64,000 nucleotides of DNA from positions 136,374-200,373 of the forward strand of contig DHNW01000007.1 of assembly GCA_002407675.1 (NCBI GenBank), given 5' to 3'. Within the stretch, counting starts at the first letter, position 1, and the number at the start of each line of letters is the position of its first letter. Made by a program: the position numbers and the translations under genes. Below, piece after piece: positions 15,123-23,383 of the stretch. The notes beneath the pieces were generated by a model. The model was given only the letters and a program-made list of their open reading frames with translations. It was not told the origin of the DNA and did not search any database. The DNA is from Ruminococcaceae bacterium UBA5406. GTDB taxonomy: Bacteria; Bacillota; Clostridia; Oscillospirales; Acutalibacteraceae.

Positions 15123-16022
15123 ATGATGGGAGCATATGGAACACCGGAACATTTACCGGGAGAAAATCAAGAGCCGCAAGATCAATATAGTTGTTCCAAA
15201 ATTAAAAAAAGAGGAATTTTGCATGGAGATTTAAAAACGTGGCAAAAGGCAATTCTAATAATCTATCTTTGCATAGTTGGTTTCTTCGAATTTGCAATGC
15301 TTGTTGGCTTAGGAAATTACACCGGCTATATGCCAATAGGGATATTCTCTGCAATTGCTTTTTTCGTCTTAGCCGCTTTTTTTGCTGTCAGGATAAACGC
15401 GCATAAAAAGGCATGGCCACTTATTATCTGTTCGTTGATCGCTTTTGTTACATACTTTTGTGAGCTGGGGTCATCTGCCACAAAAGGAGTTACCGCTGTT
15501 CCAACAGCAAGTAGTGAATCATTTTCAAGCAATGCCGCAGTTCTAAGCTCTGCATCAGGATCTGCGTCTTCTTCTAAATCCGTATCCTCTCAAAAGCAAG
15601 CATCCGGGAAGACATCTAGTCATGCTAAACAAACTACAGAATCACAAAAACTTGTTGATGCTGCCACCCAATATAAATCTGAGTGCCAATCGTTCAAATA
15701 TAAAAGTGTCGCCAGAAAACCCAATGATTACAAAAGCAAAAAAGCCAAATTTACCGGTCAGGTTAGTCAGATTGAGGAAAATTGGGGATCAGACGTTATT
15801 CTTCTTAGTGTGACAAAAGGAGAATATGACACATGGAGCGATAATATTTACGTTGAGTATACTCCAAAAAGTAAAGATGAAAGCCGCATACTGGAAAACG
15901 ACATTATTACCGTATACGGAGAATTAAACGGAATCAAAACATATACAACCGTTTTGGGAAACAGCGTAAGCATCCCATATTTTACAGCACAATACGTCGA
16001 CATTTCATCGGAAAGTAAATAA
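15123..16022 (+). CDS. Membrane protein with C-terminal OB-fold-like domain (cassette 2)
   Basis: A 299-residue protein with a GGGAGGGG ribosome site. A short hydrophilic N-terminus (about 1-40) precedes three hydrophobic segments (about 42-62, 68-92, 97-115). A Ser-rich linker (about 120-170) follows, then a domain of about 115 residues (YKSVARKPNDYKSKKAKFTGQV, NIYVEYTP, NDIITVYGEL) resembling the OB-fold tRNA_anti-like domain found in membrane or lipoproteins. The topology suggests the domain is exported. It sits opposite to the late operon with its own promoter and terminator, so it is likely expressed in the lysogen and may alter the host surface; that is inference. Confidence 0.75.
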   Translation: MMGAYGTPEHLPGENQEPQDQYSCSKIKKRGILHGDLKTWQKAILIIYLCIVGFFEFAMLVGLGNYTGYMPIGIFSAIAFFVLAAFFAVRINAHKKAWPLIICSLIAFVTYFCELGSSATKGVTAVPTASSESFSSNAAVLSSASGSASSSKSVSSQKQASGKTSSHAKQTTESQKLVDAATQYKSECQSFKYKSVARKPNDYKSKKAKFTGQVSQIEENWGSDVILLSVTKGEYDTWSDNIYVEYTPKSKDESRILENDIITVYGELNGIKTYTTVLGNSVSIPYFTAQYVDISSESK

Positions 16023-16024
16023 GC

Positions 16025-16052
16025 AGCAGGCGGATAGAACCGCCTGCTTTTT
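16025..16052. terminator. Convergent terminator between cassette 2 and the tape measure gene
   Basis: AGCAGGCGG-atagaa-CCGCCTGCT with TTTTT on the plus side. It closes cassette 2 and touches the tape measure stop codon. Confidence 0.85.
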
Positions 16053-18478
16053 CAATCCTGCAAAACAGGATGATACCGTTTATTCCGGTTGTTTACTTCT
16101 TTTATTATTCGGTTCACAAACGGCTTTCCGTCAACATCCATCCGAAGATTAATCGAATGGCCTTGCTTCAGCGAATGATCTATGGAATGCAGCAATTCGA
16201 CAGCTTCATCTGAAACGCTGCCATTGCCGCTATTTTGAATTCCTTTGCCAATGCGCGAATATACATCGTCATTTAAAGGCAGAACAGCCTCAGGATATTT
16301 TCCTTCACCGGTCATGGTAAACGTCGGACCCGTTACAAGGCCGCCTGCTGCTAATCCCACCGGCGCTAAGGCTGCTATGGCCGGAATAGCCGCAGCTCCG
16401 CCGGTAACGGCTATGGCCGCCGCTCCTAGGCCAATCAGATCAACAGCAGCGGGTGCAACCCAGCTTTTATGTGCTATCCAGACTTCATTGATTTTTTTGC
16501 CCACCCCGCTCATAAAACCGGTAAACTGCCCCCACATGGCAGATAAGCCCGCAACAAAACTGGAATACATACCTTCTGCTGTCTTGCCTGCATTTTGCAT
16601 AAGATTTTTTCCAAAATTAACAAAGCCTTTTGAGACAGACGGAATCCAACTGGAAATTACTTTACCTGCTGCTTTTAGGCCGCCGATTACAGCAGTTGGA
16701 ATATAGGCAAATGTTTTTCGTGTGTTAATCATAATATTATCGCCTATTTTAGTAAAAGCACCGGATGAAGATGTGCCCCATCCCCGAATTGTATTTTTTA
16801 CTCCAGACAAACTTGTAGCTGTAGAGTTTGAAACATAACTCCAGGATTTTTTAAATATATTAGAAATTGATTGTCCCCACGCTGAAACTGTTATCTGTGT
16901 TGATGCTGAAAATTCAAAAATCTTTTGCTTTGCTGCTTGGATAGACGGTTCAAATTTTGATTTGAGGTTAACGGCGGGTGCCGTTGCAGTTTGCATTTCT
17001 GGAGCCGTGATCTTTTTCTGATACTCTGTTCTGCTGCTTATGAAATCATTCATTACAATGGCTGGAGCTGTAGCATGTATAACAGTTGGAGCCGTAACTT
17101 TTTTTTGATACTGGGATTTACTTTTTAAAAAATCAGCCAATAAAAGTGACGGAACCGTTGGCCGAGCAAAAGTGGGAGCGCGGACTGTCTGCTGATATCG
17201 TTTTTTTATTCTGTCATAAACACTTGTATCTGGAGCAGGAACTTTAATTTTTGGAAACTCTGGAATCTTCCATGCCCCTAAGGCTGGCAGTTTGACTTTA
17301 GAAAGTTCTTTTGCAGCTTCTGAAGCCTTGTTTTTTACCTTGTCCAACGCTTTCTGTGCTTTGCCGGAGCCATCTTTTAAAGTATCAAAAAAGCCCTTGA
17401 TCCTTTTTTTGAAATCTTCAAACCCTTTTAGCGCCGGAGTTTTTATAGTTTCAAACATAGAACTATAATCTGGGCTTTGACTTTTGGGACCAGAGCCCCC
17501 AGTGATGCTATTAACATCCTTATTAAGGACATTGAGCTCATCAAACCCCATGATCGTACGCTGAAGCTCTTTCACTTTCTTATTGGCACTGCTTGCACTG
17601 GTACCTGCTTTATCAATAGATTTTGCATAATCCACATAAGGCTTTTTTGAAATGGTTACCGTTTTCTGACCCGTTATCTGCGCAATAAAAATTGCTATTT
17701 TATTCGCTGCCCATGAAATAGCATCCGCTATTCGCACAATTACCGGTGTCAGTGCCTGCAGTGCGGGCATCAGTGCGGCTGCAATGCTGTTTTTAAGGTA
17801 CAGAGCGCTTGACGCAAGCTGCGACATGGTGCTGTTGGCCCGTGAACTCCCAAGCGCCATATTCTGAAAGCCCTCGGAAATAGATTGAAAGACAAATGAC
17901 ACACCCCGGTAGAGCAGCATACTCAGCAACATTCGACGGGTCATTCTGCCAAAATACCCGCTGCTTTGACCTGCGCGCCGGATATTGCCGCTGGCGTTTT
18001 TCATGCTCCGGCTCAGCCGGCCGGTCTTTTCAGCCGCGGCACCTGAAGCATTTCCAGCAGCAGAAATCTGTGCCTGCACTTCGGCAAGATGGGCTTTCAG
18101 CGGAGCCGTCTGTGCGTCCAGCTGGTCAAGCTGGGCATTCAGCTTCTGCATCTGCGGGTCGTTGCCAACCATGAAATCAAATGACTGGTCTTTCGTCATG
18201 CCGGTAAGGTTCGGAAGGCCGGTATATTTATTTACAATAGCATCCTGCTTTTCATATATGCCGGCCATCTTTTGGTTCAGTTTATCTATCTTCGCCTGCG
18301 TCCGGCCAATCTCTGCCTGCAGCTTTTTCAGGTTACCCTGCGCCTTGCTGGTCGTGACATTCACGTCGGCAGCCTTTTTTGGCTGCACACTTGCGATTTT
18401 TTCCTTTAGCTTGTCAATCTTTGCCGTCACTTTTTCAGTTTTGGCCGAAATGATAATCTGCAGTTCTTCAACGGTCAT
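16052..18478 (-). CDS. Tail tape measure protein
   Basis: An 808-residue protein that sets tail length. The N-terminal about 140 residues are coiled coil (IISAKTEKVTAKIDKLKEKIASVQ). Next are hydrophobic segments around 180-260, then three imperfect repeats of about 31 residues (about 420-520, each with DFLKSKSQYQKKVTAP-like text). Gly/Ala-rich membrane-like stretches near 690-730 follow, with the conserved tail-protein motif TGEGKYPEAVLPLND near the end. It lies directly after the frameshifted chaperone pair. At roughly 0.15 nm per residue the tail would be about 120 nm; this is an estimate. Confidence 0.93.
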   Translation of the reverse strand: MTVEELQIIISAKTEKVTAKIDKLKEKIASVQPKKAADVNVTTSKAQGNLKKLQAEIGRTQAKIDKLNQKMAGIYEKQDAIVNKYTGLPNLTGMTKDQSFDFMVGNDPQMQKLNAQLDQLDAQTAPLKAHLAEVQAQISAAGNASGAAAEKTGRLSRSMKNASGNIRRAGQSSGYFGRMTRRMLLSMLLYRGVSFVFQSISEGFQNMALGSSRANSTMSQLASSALYLKNSIAAALMPALQALTPVIVRIADAISWAANKIAIFIAQITGQKTVTISKKPYVDYAKSIDKAGTSASSANKKVKELQRTIMGFDELNVLNKDVNSITGGSGPKSQSPDYSSMFETIKTPALKGFEDFKKRIKGFFDTLKDGSGKAQKALDKVKNKASEAAKELSKVKLPALGAWKIPEFPKIKVPAPDTSVYDRIKKRYQQTVRAPTFARPTVPSLLLADFLKSKSQYQKKVTAPTVIHATAPAIVMNDFISSRTEYQKKITAPEMQTATAPAVNLKSKFEPSIQAAKQKIFEFSASTQITVSAWGQSISNIFKKSWSYVSNSTATSLSGVKNTIRGWGTSSSGAFTKIGDNIMINTRKTFAYIPTAVIGGLKAAGKVISSWIPSVSKGFVNFGKNLMQNAGKTAEGMYSSFVAGLSAMWGQFTGFMSGVGKKINEVWIAHKSWVAPAAVDLIGLGAAAIAVTGGAAAIPAIAALAPVGLAAGGLVTGPTFTMTGEGKYPEAVLPLNDDVYSRIGKGIQNSGNGSVSDEAVELLHSIDHSLKQGHSINLRMDVDGKPFVNRIIKEVNNRNKRYHPVLQD

Positions 18479-18857
18479 GTGCTCCGCACCTCCCTCTGCC
18501 GGTTAAATTCTGCGGCATATTTCTGCCACTGCGCCTTGCTTTCCTGCCAGCCGCCGGACGAATCGCCGAATAAGTCCGGGTAGGCGGCGCTCAGCGACTT
18601 CGGGTATTTCTTTGGTTCATGGAACATAACGCCGATCAGCTGGGCAAGCTGGTAATCCATCTTCGCCCGGAGCTGTTCCCGGTCACGGGTTTCGGCTTTC
18701 CGGCGGCGGTAAAAGGCGTTGATCTCATCCACAACCTCCGGGTAGGTCATGTTCCAGAACCGGCCGGATGGGATACCGATTTCCAGCGCGTCGTCCTTTA
18801 TCGCAAGGATTGCTTCCGTCAGGCTCCGGTATTGCTGTCCGCCGCCGGACTGCCCGC
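18475..18857 (-). CDS. Tail assembly chaperone, frameshift extension (gpGT-type)
   Basis: This is the -1 frame reached by slippage at 18858-18864. It reads without a stop from the slip site through WNMTYPEVVDEINAFYRRRK to the stop, which overlaps the tape measure start by 4 nt. The ATG at 18750 could give a 91-residue protein alone, but the codons before it are in frame with the upstream gene after a -1 slip and look coding, so a G-T fusion is the better reading. Such extensions recruit the tail tube subunit to the tape measure. Confidence 0.8.
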
Positions 18858-19172
18858 GTTTTTTTCGGTGTCACCCGTGTCGCCAATGCCGACCTGAGCC
18901 AGCAGTTTCAAAATTACATCGACAATTTTCTCCGCGCTGCCTCCGTCGGCAATATAGTCGTCGTACAGATTGCAGACTTCCCTCAGGTTCATCCCGTGGT
19001 TGTACGGCTGCAAAGCACCCCACAGAATCATAACGATCACCGTAGCATCCATCAAATGGTTGACCGCCTCGGTCAGGCCCATGCCGAGCTGCTTTTCCAC
19101 CTGAATGGCATTAAAGGTTGTCAGGCGCAGCCGGTATTCTTTTCCGTTGACTTTCCAAATTACATAAGGCAT
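18819..19172 (-). CDS. Tail assembly chaperone (gpG-type, DUF6096-like)
   Basis: A 117-residue protein (MPYVIWKVNGKEYRLRLTTFNAI) lying between the tail tube gene and the tape measure, the usual place of the shorter tail assembly chaperone. Near its 3' end is the heptamer A AAA AAC in the correct phase for -1 frameshifting. The residues after it (ending DSNTGA) are low in complexity, as expected of a terminated product. The ratio of this form to the fused form normally matters for tail assembly. Confidence 0.82.
   Translation of the reverse strand: MPYVIWKVNGKEYRLRLTTFNAIQVEKQLGMGLTEAVNHLMDATVIVMILWGALQPYNHGMNLREVCNLYDDYIADGGSAEKIVDVILKLLAQVGIGDTGDTEKNAGSPAADSNTGA
18858..18864 (-). other. Programmed -1 frameshift slippery heptamer A_AAA_AAC
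   Basis: Zero-frame codons GAA AAA AAC place the heptamer exactly as X XXY YYZ. After slippage, translation continues with CGC GGG CAG and joins the downstream chaperone frame with no intervening stop. Confidence 0.85.
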
Positions 19173-19232
19173 CTTTCATGCACTCCTTTATAAAATTGGG
19201 GGAGGCTTGTGCCTCTCCCTTTTGGCTGTATT

Positions 19233-19700
19233 TTACTTTCCTGTTCCTCCGGTACCGCCGGCACTTTCCTCAACGTCCGTGATGTTGCTGTTAATCAGCA
19301 TCTTTACCTTGAACTGCAGCGCGTCGCCCGTGCCGCCGCCAGTCCGCGTTGTGACGACATAAGCCGACCACGAAAAACCGGTGCCGTCCGGGTAAATCAG
19401 CTTGAAATATTTGACCTGCCGGGCAAGTTCCGCCGCGCGCAGGGCTTTGTAGGAATTCATCAGCTTATCACCGGATGCCGGTTCCGTCTGCGTGTCATCA
19501 TTGAAGAACTCAAACTCTGGTTCCCCGAGATCAACGATCCCCGGAATATACCGCTTGTTCTTGTCCTGCATATTGGTAACTTCAATTTTTTCGGCCTCAA
19601 ACGACATATCCGGAACTTTTTGGAGTCCGTACAAGGTTTTATATGTACCACCTTCGGCATCCGCCATATCAAGATGCGTGCCGAGCATTGCTGTTTCCAT
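19233..19700 (-). CDS. Major tail (tube) protein
   Basis: A 155-residue protein starting at ATG 19700 behind AGAGGTGG. Its beta-rich sequence (GTYKTLYGLQKVPDMSFEAEKIEV, YFKLIYPDGTGFSWSAYVV) and position just before the chaperone genes identify it as the tail tube subunit of a siphophage. It ends in a Gly-rich tail. Confidence 0.85.
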   Translation of the reverse strand: METAMLGTHLDMADAEGGTYKTLYGLQKVPDMSFEAEKIEVTNMQDKNKRYIPGIVDLGEPEFEFFNDDTQTEPASGDKLMNSYKALRAAELARQVKYFKLIYPDGTGFSWSAYVVTTRTGGGTGDALQFKVKMLINSNITDVEESAGGTGGTGK

Positions 19701-20080
19701 CAAAAACCACCTCTGTATATTTTCTTTTCTTTGTTGTCAACCCATCCGGTGAACGGCATCATGTACCGGTGCAAACCGGAAGGGTCTTTCTTCAGCTTTG
19801 CGCTGCCGCGGACAAAACCGGCGGAAATCATTGCTGCGCTGACCTGCCCCGCAAGCTGTGCGCAGCGTGCCGGGCTGTTTCCATTCGCCGCCGTATCCCA
19901 CACGTCAATCTGGCACTCATACCGGGAATACCGTTCTTCACCGAAAAGGACTGCGGCGCAGCTGTTTCCAATCTCCGTCAAAGACACGTAAGGAAAATCA
20001 GAATCAATTTCCGGGAAAGCAAGCTGCACCGTACAGATTGACTGCAAGAGGCCAGAAACCTCTTTATTCATATCAATCAT
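19700..20080 (-). CDS. Tail terminator / completion-type protein
   Basis: A 126-residue protein between the HK97-gp10-like gene and the tail tube gene. Its size, order and mixed alpha/beta pattern (YSRYECQIDVWDTAANGNSPARC) suggest the tail terminator that caps the tube. It overlaps the upstream gene by 4 nt and the tail tube start by 1 nt. No strong signature is seen, so the role rests on position. Confidence 0.68.
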   Translation of the reverse strand: MIDMNKEVSGLLQSICTVQLAFPEIDSDFPYVSLTEIGNSCAAVLFGEERYSRYECQIDVWDTAANGNSPARCAQLAGQVSAAMISAGFVRGSAKLKKDPSGLHRYMMPFTGWVDNKEKKIYRGGF

Positions 20081-20520
20081 TTCATCAGCTCCTCGACGTC
20101 TTCCCGGATGGAGTCCTTTACAGCATCGACCGCCTTATCCTTGCCTTCGGCAAACGCCGTGCGCATAAACGGCTGGGGCGGCTGCCCGTGGGACGTATGC
20201 CAGTTGCCTTCTGCATCCTGGTACCGCCAGTATTTCTTTGTGGTATGCGGGACGGACGGATCTCCTTTCGGCCCGGTGCCAAACTCCACATCCGGGCCGT
20301 ATTTCACGCTGGTCCCGGTGACAACCTGATCATTCGATTTTGCTTCCGTGTGGATGCTGTCGCGCAGGTTGCCGGTATCAACCGGGCAATGCGCTTTTGC
20401 GCCCGCCTCAAACACAGCCCCGCCTTTCAGCAGGGCTTTCTGTGTGCTTTGCGGGATGCTGCCGCCCAGCTTATCCAGCTTTTTCAGGAGCTTGTCCAGC
20501 CCCTTCACCTGAACTTCCAA
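20077..20520 (-). CDS. HK97-gp10-like neck/tail protein
   Basis: A 147-residue protein. MEVQVKGLDKLLKKLDKL followed by HCPVDTGNLRDSIHTEA is the classical start of the HK97 gp10 family, which sits at the head-tail junction. VEFGTG and QPPQPFMRTAF are further family features. It overlaps the upstream head-closure gene by 50 nt and the downstream tail terminator gene by 4 nt. Confidence 0.9.
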   Translation of the reverse strand: MEVQVKGLDKLLKKLDKLGGSIPQSTQKALLKGGAVFEAGAKAHCPVDTGNLRDSIHTEAKSNDQVVTGTSVKYGPDVEFGTGPKGDPSVPHTTKKYWRYQDAEGNWHTSHGQPPQPFMRTAFAEGKDKAVDAVKDSIREDVEELMK

Positions 20521-20863
20521 TTTTCATCACCTCAATCAACGCATAAGTATGCGTCATGCGCTTTTTCACGCTGACAACGGTATATTCCGGCTCCGTGGAA
20601 TCGGCGGTAAAAGCGACGCCCATTCCGCCGAAAATCGGAGCGTCCGGCGCGGCGTGTAGAAGCATCATTTGTTCCGTGCGCGGGCCGTAAAGCTCCACGG
20701 TCAGTTTATCCGTCACAGGCAGCACGCTGCACGGGACGGACCCGGCCGGCTGCCAGACGTAGGTATCGCCGACGTAACCGCTCGGGACTTTCACTTTCGA
20801 GAACAGCAAGGCGGTTTTATCATTGAAAGCCGCAAGGTCTGCGGCATAAGCGGATAAATCCAT
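20471..20863 (-). CDS. Head closure / head-tail adaptor protein
   Basis: A 130-residue protein starting at ATG 20863, whose first base overlaps the TGA of the connector gene (TGATG). Mostly beta (VKVPSGYVGDTYVWQPAGSVPC, EYTVVSVKKRMTHTYALIEV), it fits the stopper proteins that follow the connector in HK97/SPP1-type neck modules. The family is assigned by position and fold appearance only. Confidence 0.65.
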   Translation of the reverse strand: MDLSAYAADLAAFNDKTALLFSKVKVPSGYVGDTYVWQPAGSVPCSVLPVTDKLTVELYGPRTEQMMLLHAAPDAPIFGGMGVAFTADSTEPEYTVVSVKKRMTHTYALIEVMKIGSSGEGAGQAPEKAG

Positions 20864-21201
20864 CACGGCCACAGCTTTCTGTACTGGGAAAGCGCCTTTT
20901 TCTCGGCGTCCGTCAGTTCCCCGGCCGTGTCATACTGTACCGTTTTGTAAGTGAAAGACACATCGCCCTCTTTAAGTCCAGAAAGCGTTTTCGGCGCTGC
21001 TTCCTGCCCATATCCCCGCGCCCGGTACCGATTCACAACCATATCAGCCATAAGGCCCTGCTAGCCGGCATCCGACACGTCGGAAAGGCGGCAATATTTT
21101 TTTACCTGCGCCGTCACCTTATCGCAAAGCAGATTCAACAGGGCATCCTTGTCTTTGCCGGTAATGCCGAGAAGCGTTTTAACCTGTTCCAACAGTGTCA
21201 T
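20863..21201 (-). CDS. Head-tail connector (gp6-like), interrupted by an in-frame TAG
   Basis: From ATG 21201 the frame reads MTLLEQVKTLLGITGKDKDA, the start of a typical connector/adaptor, but TAG at 21061-21063 stops it after 46 codons. The same frame then continues without further stops as QGLMADMVVNRYRARGYGQ to 20863, completing a protein of about 112 residues, the usual size. The downstream half could be reinitiated at ATG 21051, ten bases after the TAG. Possible explanations are a CAG-to-TAG type mutation, suppression, a split gene, or sequencing error. If neither suppressed nor bypassed by reinitiation, head-tail joining would fail. Confidence 0.75.
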
Positions 21202-21210
21202 AGAGCCGCC

Positions 21211-21465
21211 TTATTTCGCAGGCGGCGCGGCTGGTTTTGCAGCGGGTTTTGCCGTAAGCGCCTTGATGATGTCATCCTTCTTCATAGCATTGCCGAGGTC
21301 AATGCCCTTGGCTTCCGCATATGCGCGAAGTTCATCCACTTTCATGCCCGAAAAATTAGGTTTGGCTTCCTTCGTTACCACCGTGAAACCGTCCGCTTCC
21401 AGGCGGGCGGCGGCTTCCTCCGAATCCACAATACGGTGGACATTCAGCTTTTTCAGTTCAATCAT
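21211..21465 (-). CDS. Small protein with a SAP/Rho-N-like helical domain, next to the capsid gene
   Basis: An 84-residue protein. Residues about 37-70 (FSGMKVDELRAYAEAKGIDL) form a helix-extension-helix resembling SAP/Rho N-terminal domains. The N-terminus (KKLNVHRIVDSEEAAARLEADGF) is typical of small proteins placed between capsid and connector in clostridial phages. It ends in a Pro/Ala/Lys tail. The function is unknown; DNA or RNA contact at the head vertex is speculative. Confidence 0.7.
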   Translation of the reverse strand: MIELKKLNVHRIVDSEEAAARLEADGFTVVTKEAKPNFSGMKVDELRAYAEAKGIDLGNAMKKDDIIKALTAKPAAKPAAPPAK

Positions 21466-21479
21466 GGTTTATTTCCTCC

Positions 21480-22403
21480 TTACGACGCGGGCTTCTGGTT
21501 GACCCGTACGGCATCCAGTTTGTTATCCGGCACCCACAGGTCGTGGAACTTACGGTACTCAATCAGCCACGCCTGAGCGCCCTGGTTGGTGATCGGGTCA
21601 AAGATTTTCATGGTGTCGGTCTTGCTGACTGCGATCGGCGCGCGGCGTGCGGAAATAATCCAGTTGATATCCACTGCTCCGGCTGCCGGGACGAACCCGC
21701 CGACGGTCTGGCCGGTTGTTTTGCCGTCGTTGAACACATAAGCGGTTTTCAGCCGGGCGGAAGGTACACGGAGAATAGGCGTATTGTCGATAGACTGAAC
21801 CTTCGTTTTGATGCTGCCCTGCGCAAATTCCGTCACATCGAGGCGTTTCTCGATCTTGTCAGCCTGTGCAAGGGCAACTGCCGCCGGGATACTCATTGTA
21901 ATAACAAGCGGTTCATTTTCACCGACAACATCCTGCACGGCGGCAATGTCTGAAAGAAGTTTTGAAAGGATATCCGATTCTGCCGGTGTATATTCGGATT
22001 TGTGGGAAGCTCCCGCAGCCAGCGCGGCAAGTTTCGAATACCGGTAGGCGTCAACTTCCGGGATGACCTTTGTGCGCTGGAATTCCGTTGTGACATTCGC
22101 AGCGGCCGCAACAAAGTTTGTTTCATCAACGTCGATTGCATCAAGCTGGAACTTCCGGCCGCGGTCCTGCGTCATGGTGTAAGTGCCGTATTTCAGCGTA
22201 ACGCTGCCCTGGGTATATCCGTTGTCACGGTCATAATCCGCAAGACCGTCCATATTGATTTTCGGGATTTTGACTTCATTGCCTCCGGAATATTTGACCT
22301 GGCCGGCGTTTTTCTCCATCCATCCGGATGTGGCGCCCTCGATCATCTGCTTATCCAGTTGCTGCTGAAAAAGGGTTGCCATTTCAAGTGTATTGATAGC
22401 CAT
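21480..22403 (-). CDS. Major capsid protein
   Basis: A 307-residue protein directly after the scaffold gene, with family-like text (MEKNAGQVKYSGGNEVKIPKI, RRAPIAVSKTDTMKIFDP). The N-terminal helix (LEMATLFQQQLDKQM), an extended loop and a globular remainder fit an HK97-fold shell subunit without an internal protease domain. No prohead protease gene is present, consistent with a separate GP20-type scaffold. Confidence 0.88.
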   Translation of the reverse strand: MAINTLEMATLFQQQLDKQMIEGATSGWMEKNAGQVKYSGGNEVKIPKINMDGLADYDRDNGYTQGSVTLKYGTYTMTQDRGRKFQLDAIDVDETNFVAAAANVTTEFQRTKVIPEVDAYRYSKLAALAAGASHKSEYTPAESDILSKLLSDIAAVQDVVGENEPLVITMSIPAAVALAQADKIEKRLDVTEFAQGSIKTKVQSIDNTPILRVPSARLKTAYVFNDGKTTGQTVGGFVPAAGAVDINWIISARRAPIAVSKTDTMKIFDPITNQGAQAWLIEYRKFHDLWVPDNKLDAVRVNQKPAS

Positions 22404-22418
22404 TTTTCATCACTCCAA

Positions 22419-23003
22419 TTAAAAATTGCCCCTTGCCGCGGCAAATGCGTCTGCGACTTGTTTTGCTTCCGGCGCGTCGGGGTTCGGCGTGCCGGAATGG
22501 AATCCGGTTCCTTCGGGTTTGGTTTCAACCTGTTCAAACAGGTAACTGTCCGATTTTTTCAGGGCGTCCAGTGCGGCGTCGAGGCCGTCAACGGTGCCGT
22601 CGTCTTTGAGAGACAGTTTGGACGGGTCGAGCAGGGCCTTAACCGCTTTTGTGTTCTTGCCTTTTGCCTTCGTGATGCCGAAGTCAAGAGCGGCATTGAG
22701 GGCATTTTGATTGATCTTGGTCTGCAGGGCTTCCGTATCGGTTTTGTACTTCGTCTGTAAATTGCCGAGCTGCTTTGTCAGATCCTCGTTGCTGCCAGCC
22801 GACTTTTTCAGCGCGGCAATGTCCTTGTCGCGGCTTTCGAGCTGCTTTTTGAGGTCGGCAACAGTCGCTTCGGAAGTGTCGAACTTTTCTTTGCCTACAT
22901 ACCCGCCGTCAGCAAGGTTTGCGAGCTTGATTTTGTCGTTGCCTTTGAGTTTTTCTGTAACCTGGCTATACAGTTCGTCGCCCAGTGCTTCTTTTAAATC
23001 CAT
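22419..23003 (-). CDS. Capsid scaffold protein (phage GP20 type)
   Basis: A 194-residue protein rich in coiled coil (EATVADLKKQLESRDKDIAALK to about residue 110), with a C-terminal positively charged and Gly/Asn tail. The sequence matches minor structural GP20-like scaffolds that help shell assembly and then leave. It is adjacent to the capsid gene. A minus-strand hairpin terminator lies about 85 nt upstream of the start, so it may have its own promoter. Confidence 0.85.
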   Translation of the reverse strand: MDLKEALGDELYSQVTEKLKGNDKIKLANLADGGYVGKEKFDTSEATVADLKKQLESRDKDIAALKKSAGSNEDLTKQLGNLQTKYKTDTEALQTKINQNALNAALDFGITKAKGKNTKAVKALLDPSKLSLKDDGTVDGLDAALDALKKSDSYLFEQVETKPEGTGFHSGTPNPDAPEAKQVADAFAAARGNF

Positions 23004-23084
23004 GTGAAAATCCTTTCCGCCGCAGATTTTTTAAAGGCGGTTGACTCCGCCGGGCGGCGCGCTGCATTTAAAGCCCGGCAGCGT

Positions 23085-23120
23085 AGGGCAAATAAAAACG
23101 CCCTGCCGGATGGCGGGACG
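23085..23120 (-). terminator. Minus-strand terminator-like hairpin before the scaffold gene
   Basis: CGTCCCGCC pairs imperfectly with GGCAGGGCG, followed by TTTTTATTT, inside the late operon. It may limit read-through from the portal/minor-head genes or act on cassette 3. Confidence 0.5.
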
Positions 23121-23135
23121 AAATTTAACGGTTTA

Positions 23136-23164
23136 TTGCGCTTTCAGGATTTTAGATGTAAAAT
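23136..23164 (+). promoter_or_regulatory. Promoter of plus-strand cassette 3
   Basis: TTGCGC (23136-23141), a 17-nt spacer and TAAAAT (23159-23164), followed by ATTGGC as in cassette 2. Confidence 0.5.
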
Positions 23165-23188
23165 ATTGGCAAAAAGAGGTGAAATACC

Positions 23189-23383
23189 ATGCGATACGAT
23201 ACACGTTCTGGATACTGCCCAACGCTCAAAAAAGACTACTCAGTCACTGTGGAACAGCTGGAAACTACCAGTCTTGAAAACACATCAAGGCATTACATTG
23301 ACGGGCAGTTTGACTGTAAGTATGCTGAAATGCACCAATGCCCACACATTAATGACTGCCCCGTAGCCCATCTACAGAAATAG
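23189..23383 (+). CDS. Small Cys-containing protein of unknown function (cassette 3)
   Basis: A 64-residue protein with an AGAGGTGA ribosome site, lying against the late operon. Four Cys residues (GYCPTL, FDCKYAEMHQC, NDCPVAH) suggest a small metal-binding fold. The CPxxH ending parallels the cassette-1 protein. The last 35 nt overlap the convergent minus-strand gene. The function is not recognised. Confidence 0.55.
   Translation: MRYDTRSGYCPTLKKDYSVTVEQLETTSLENTSRHYIDGQFDCKYAEMHQCPHINDCPVAHLQK

Noticed and set aside
20863..21201. Phage-wide recoding of TAG to an amino acid
   Set aside because: At least one prophage gene (9473-9802) ends in TAG, no suppressor tRNA is visible in the window, and only one internal TAG was noticed.
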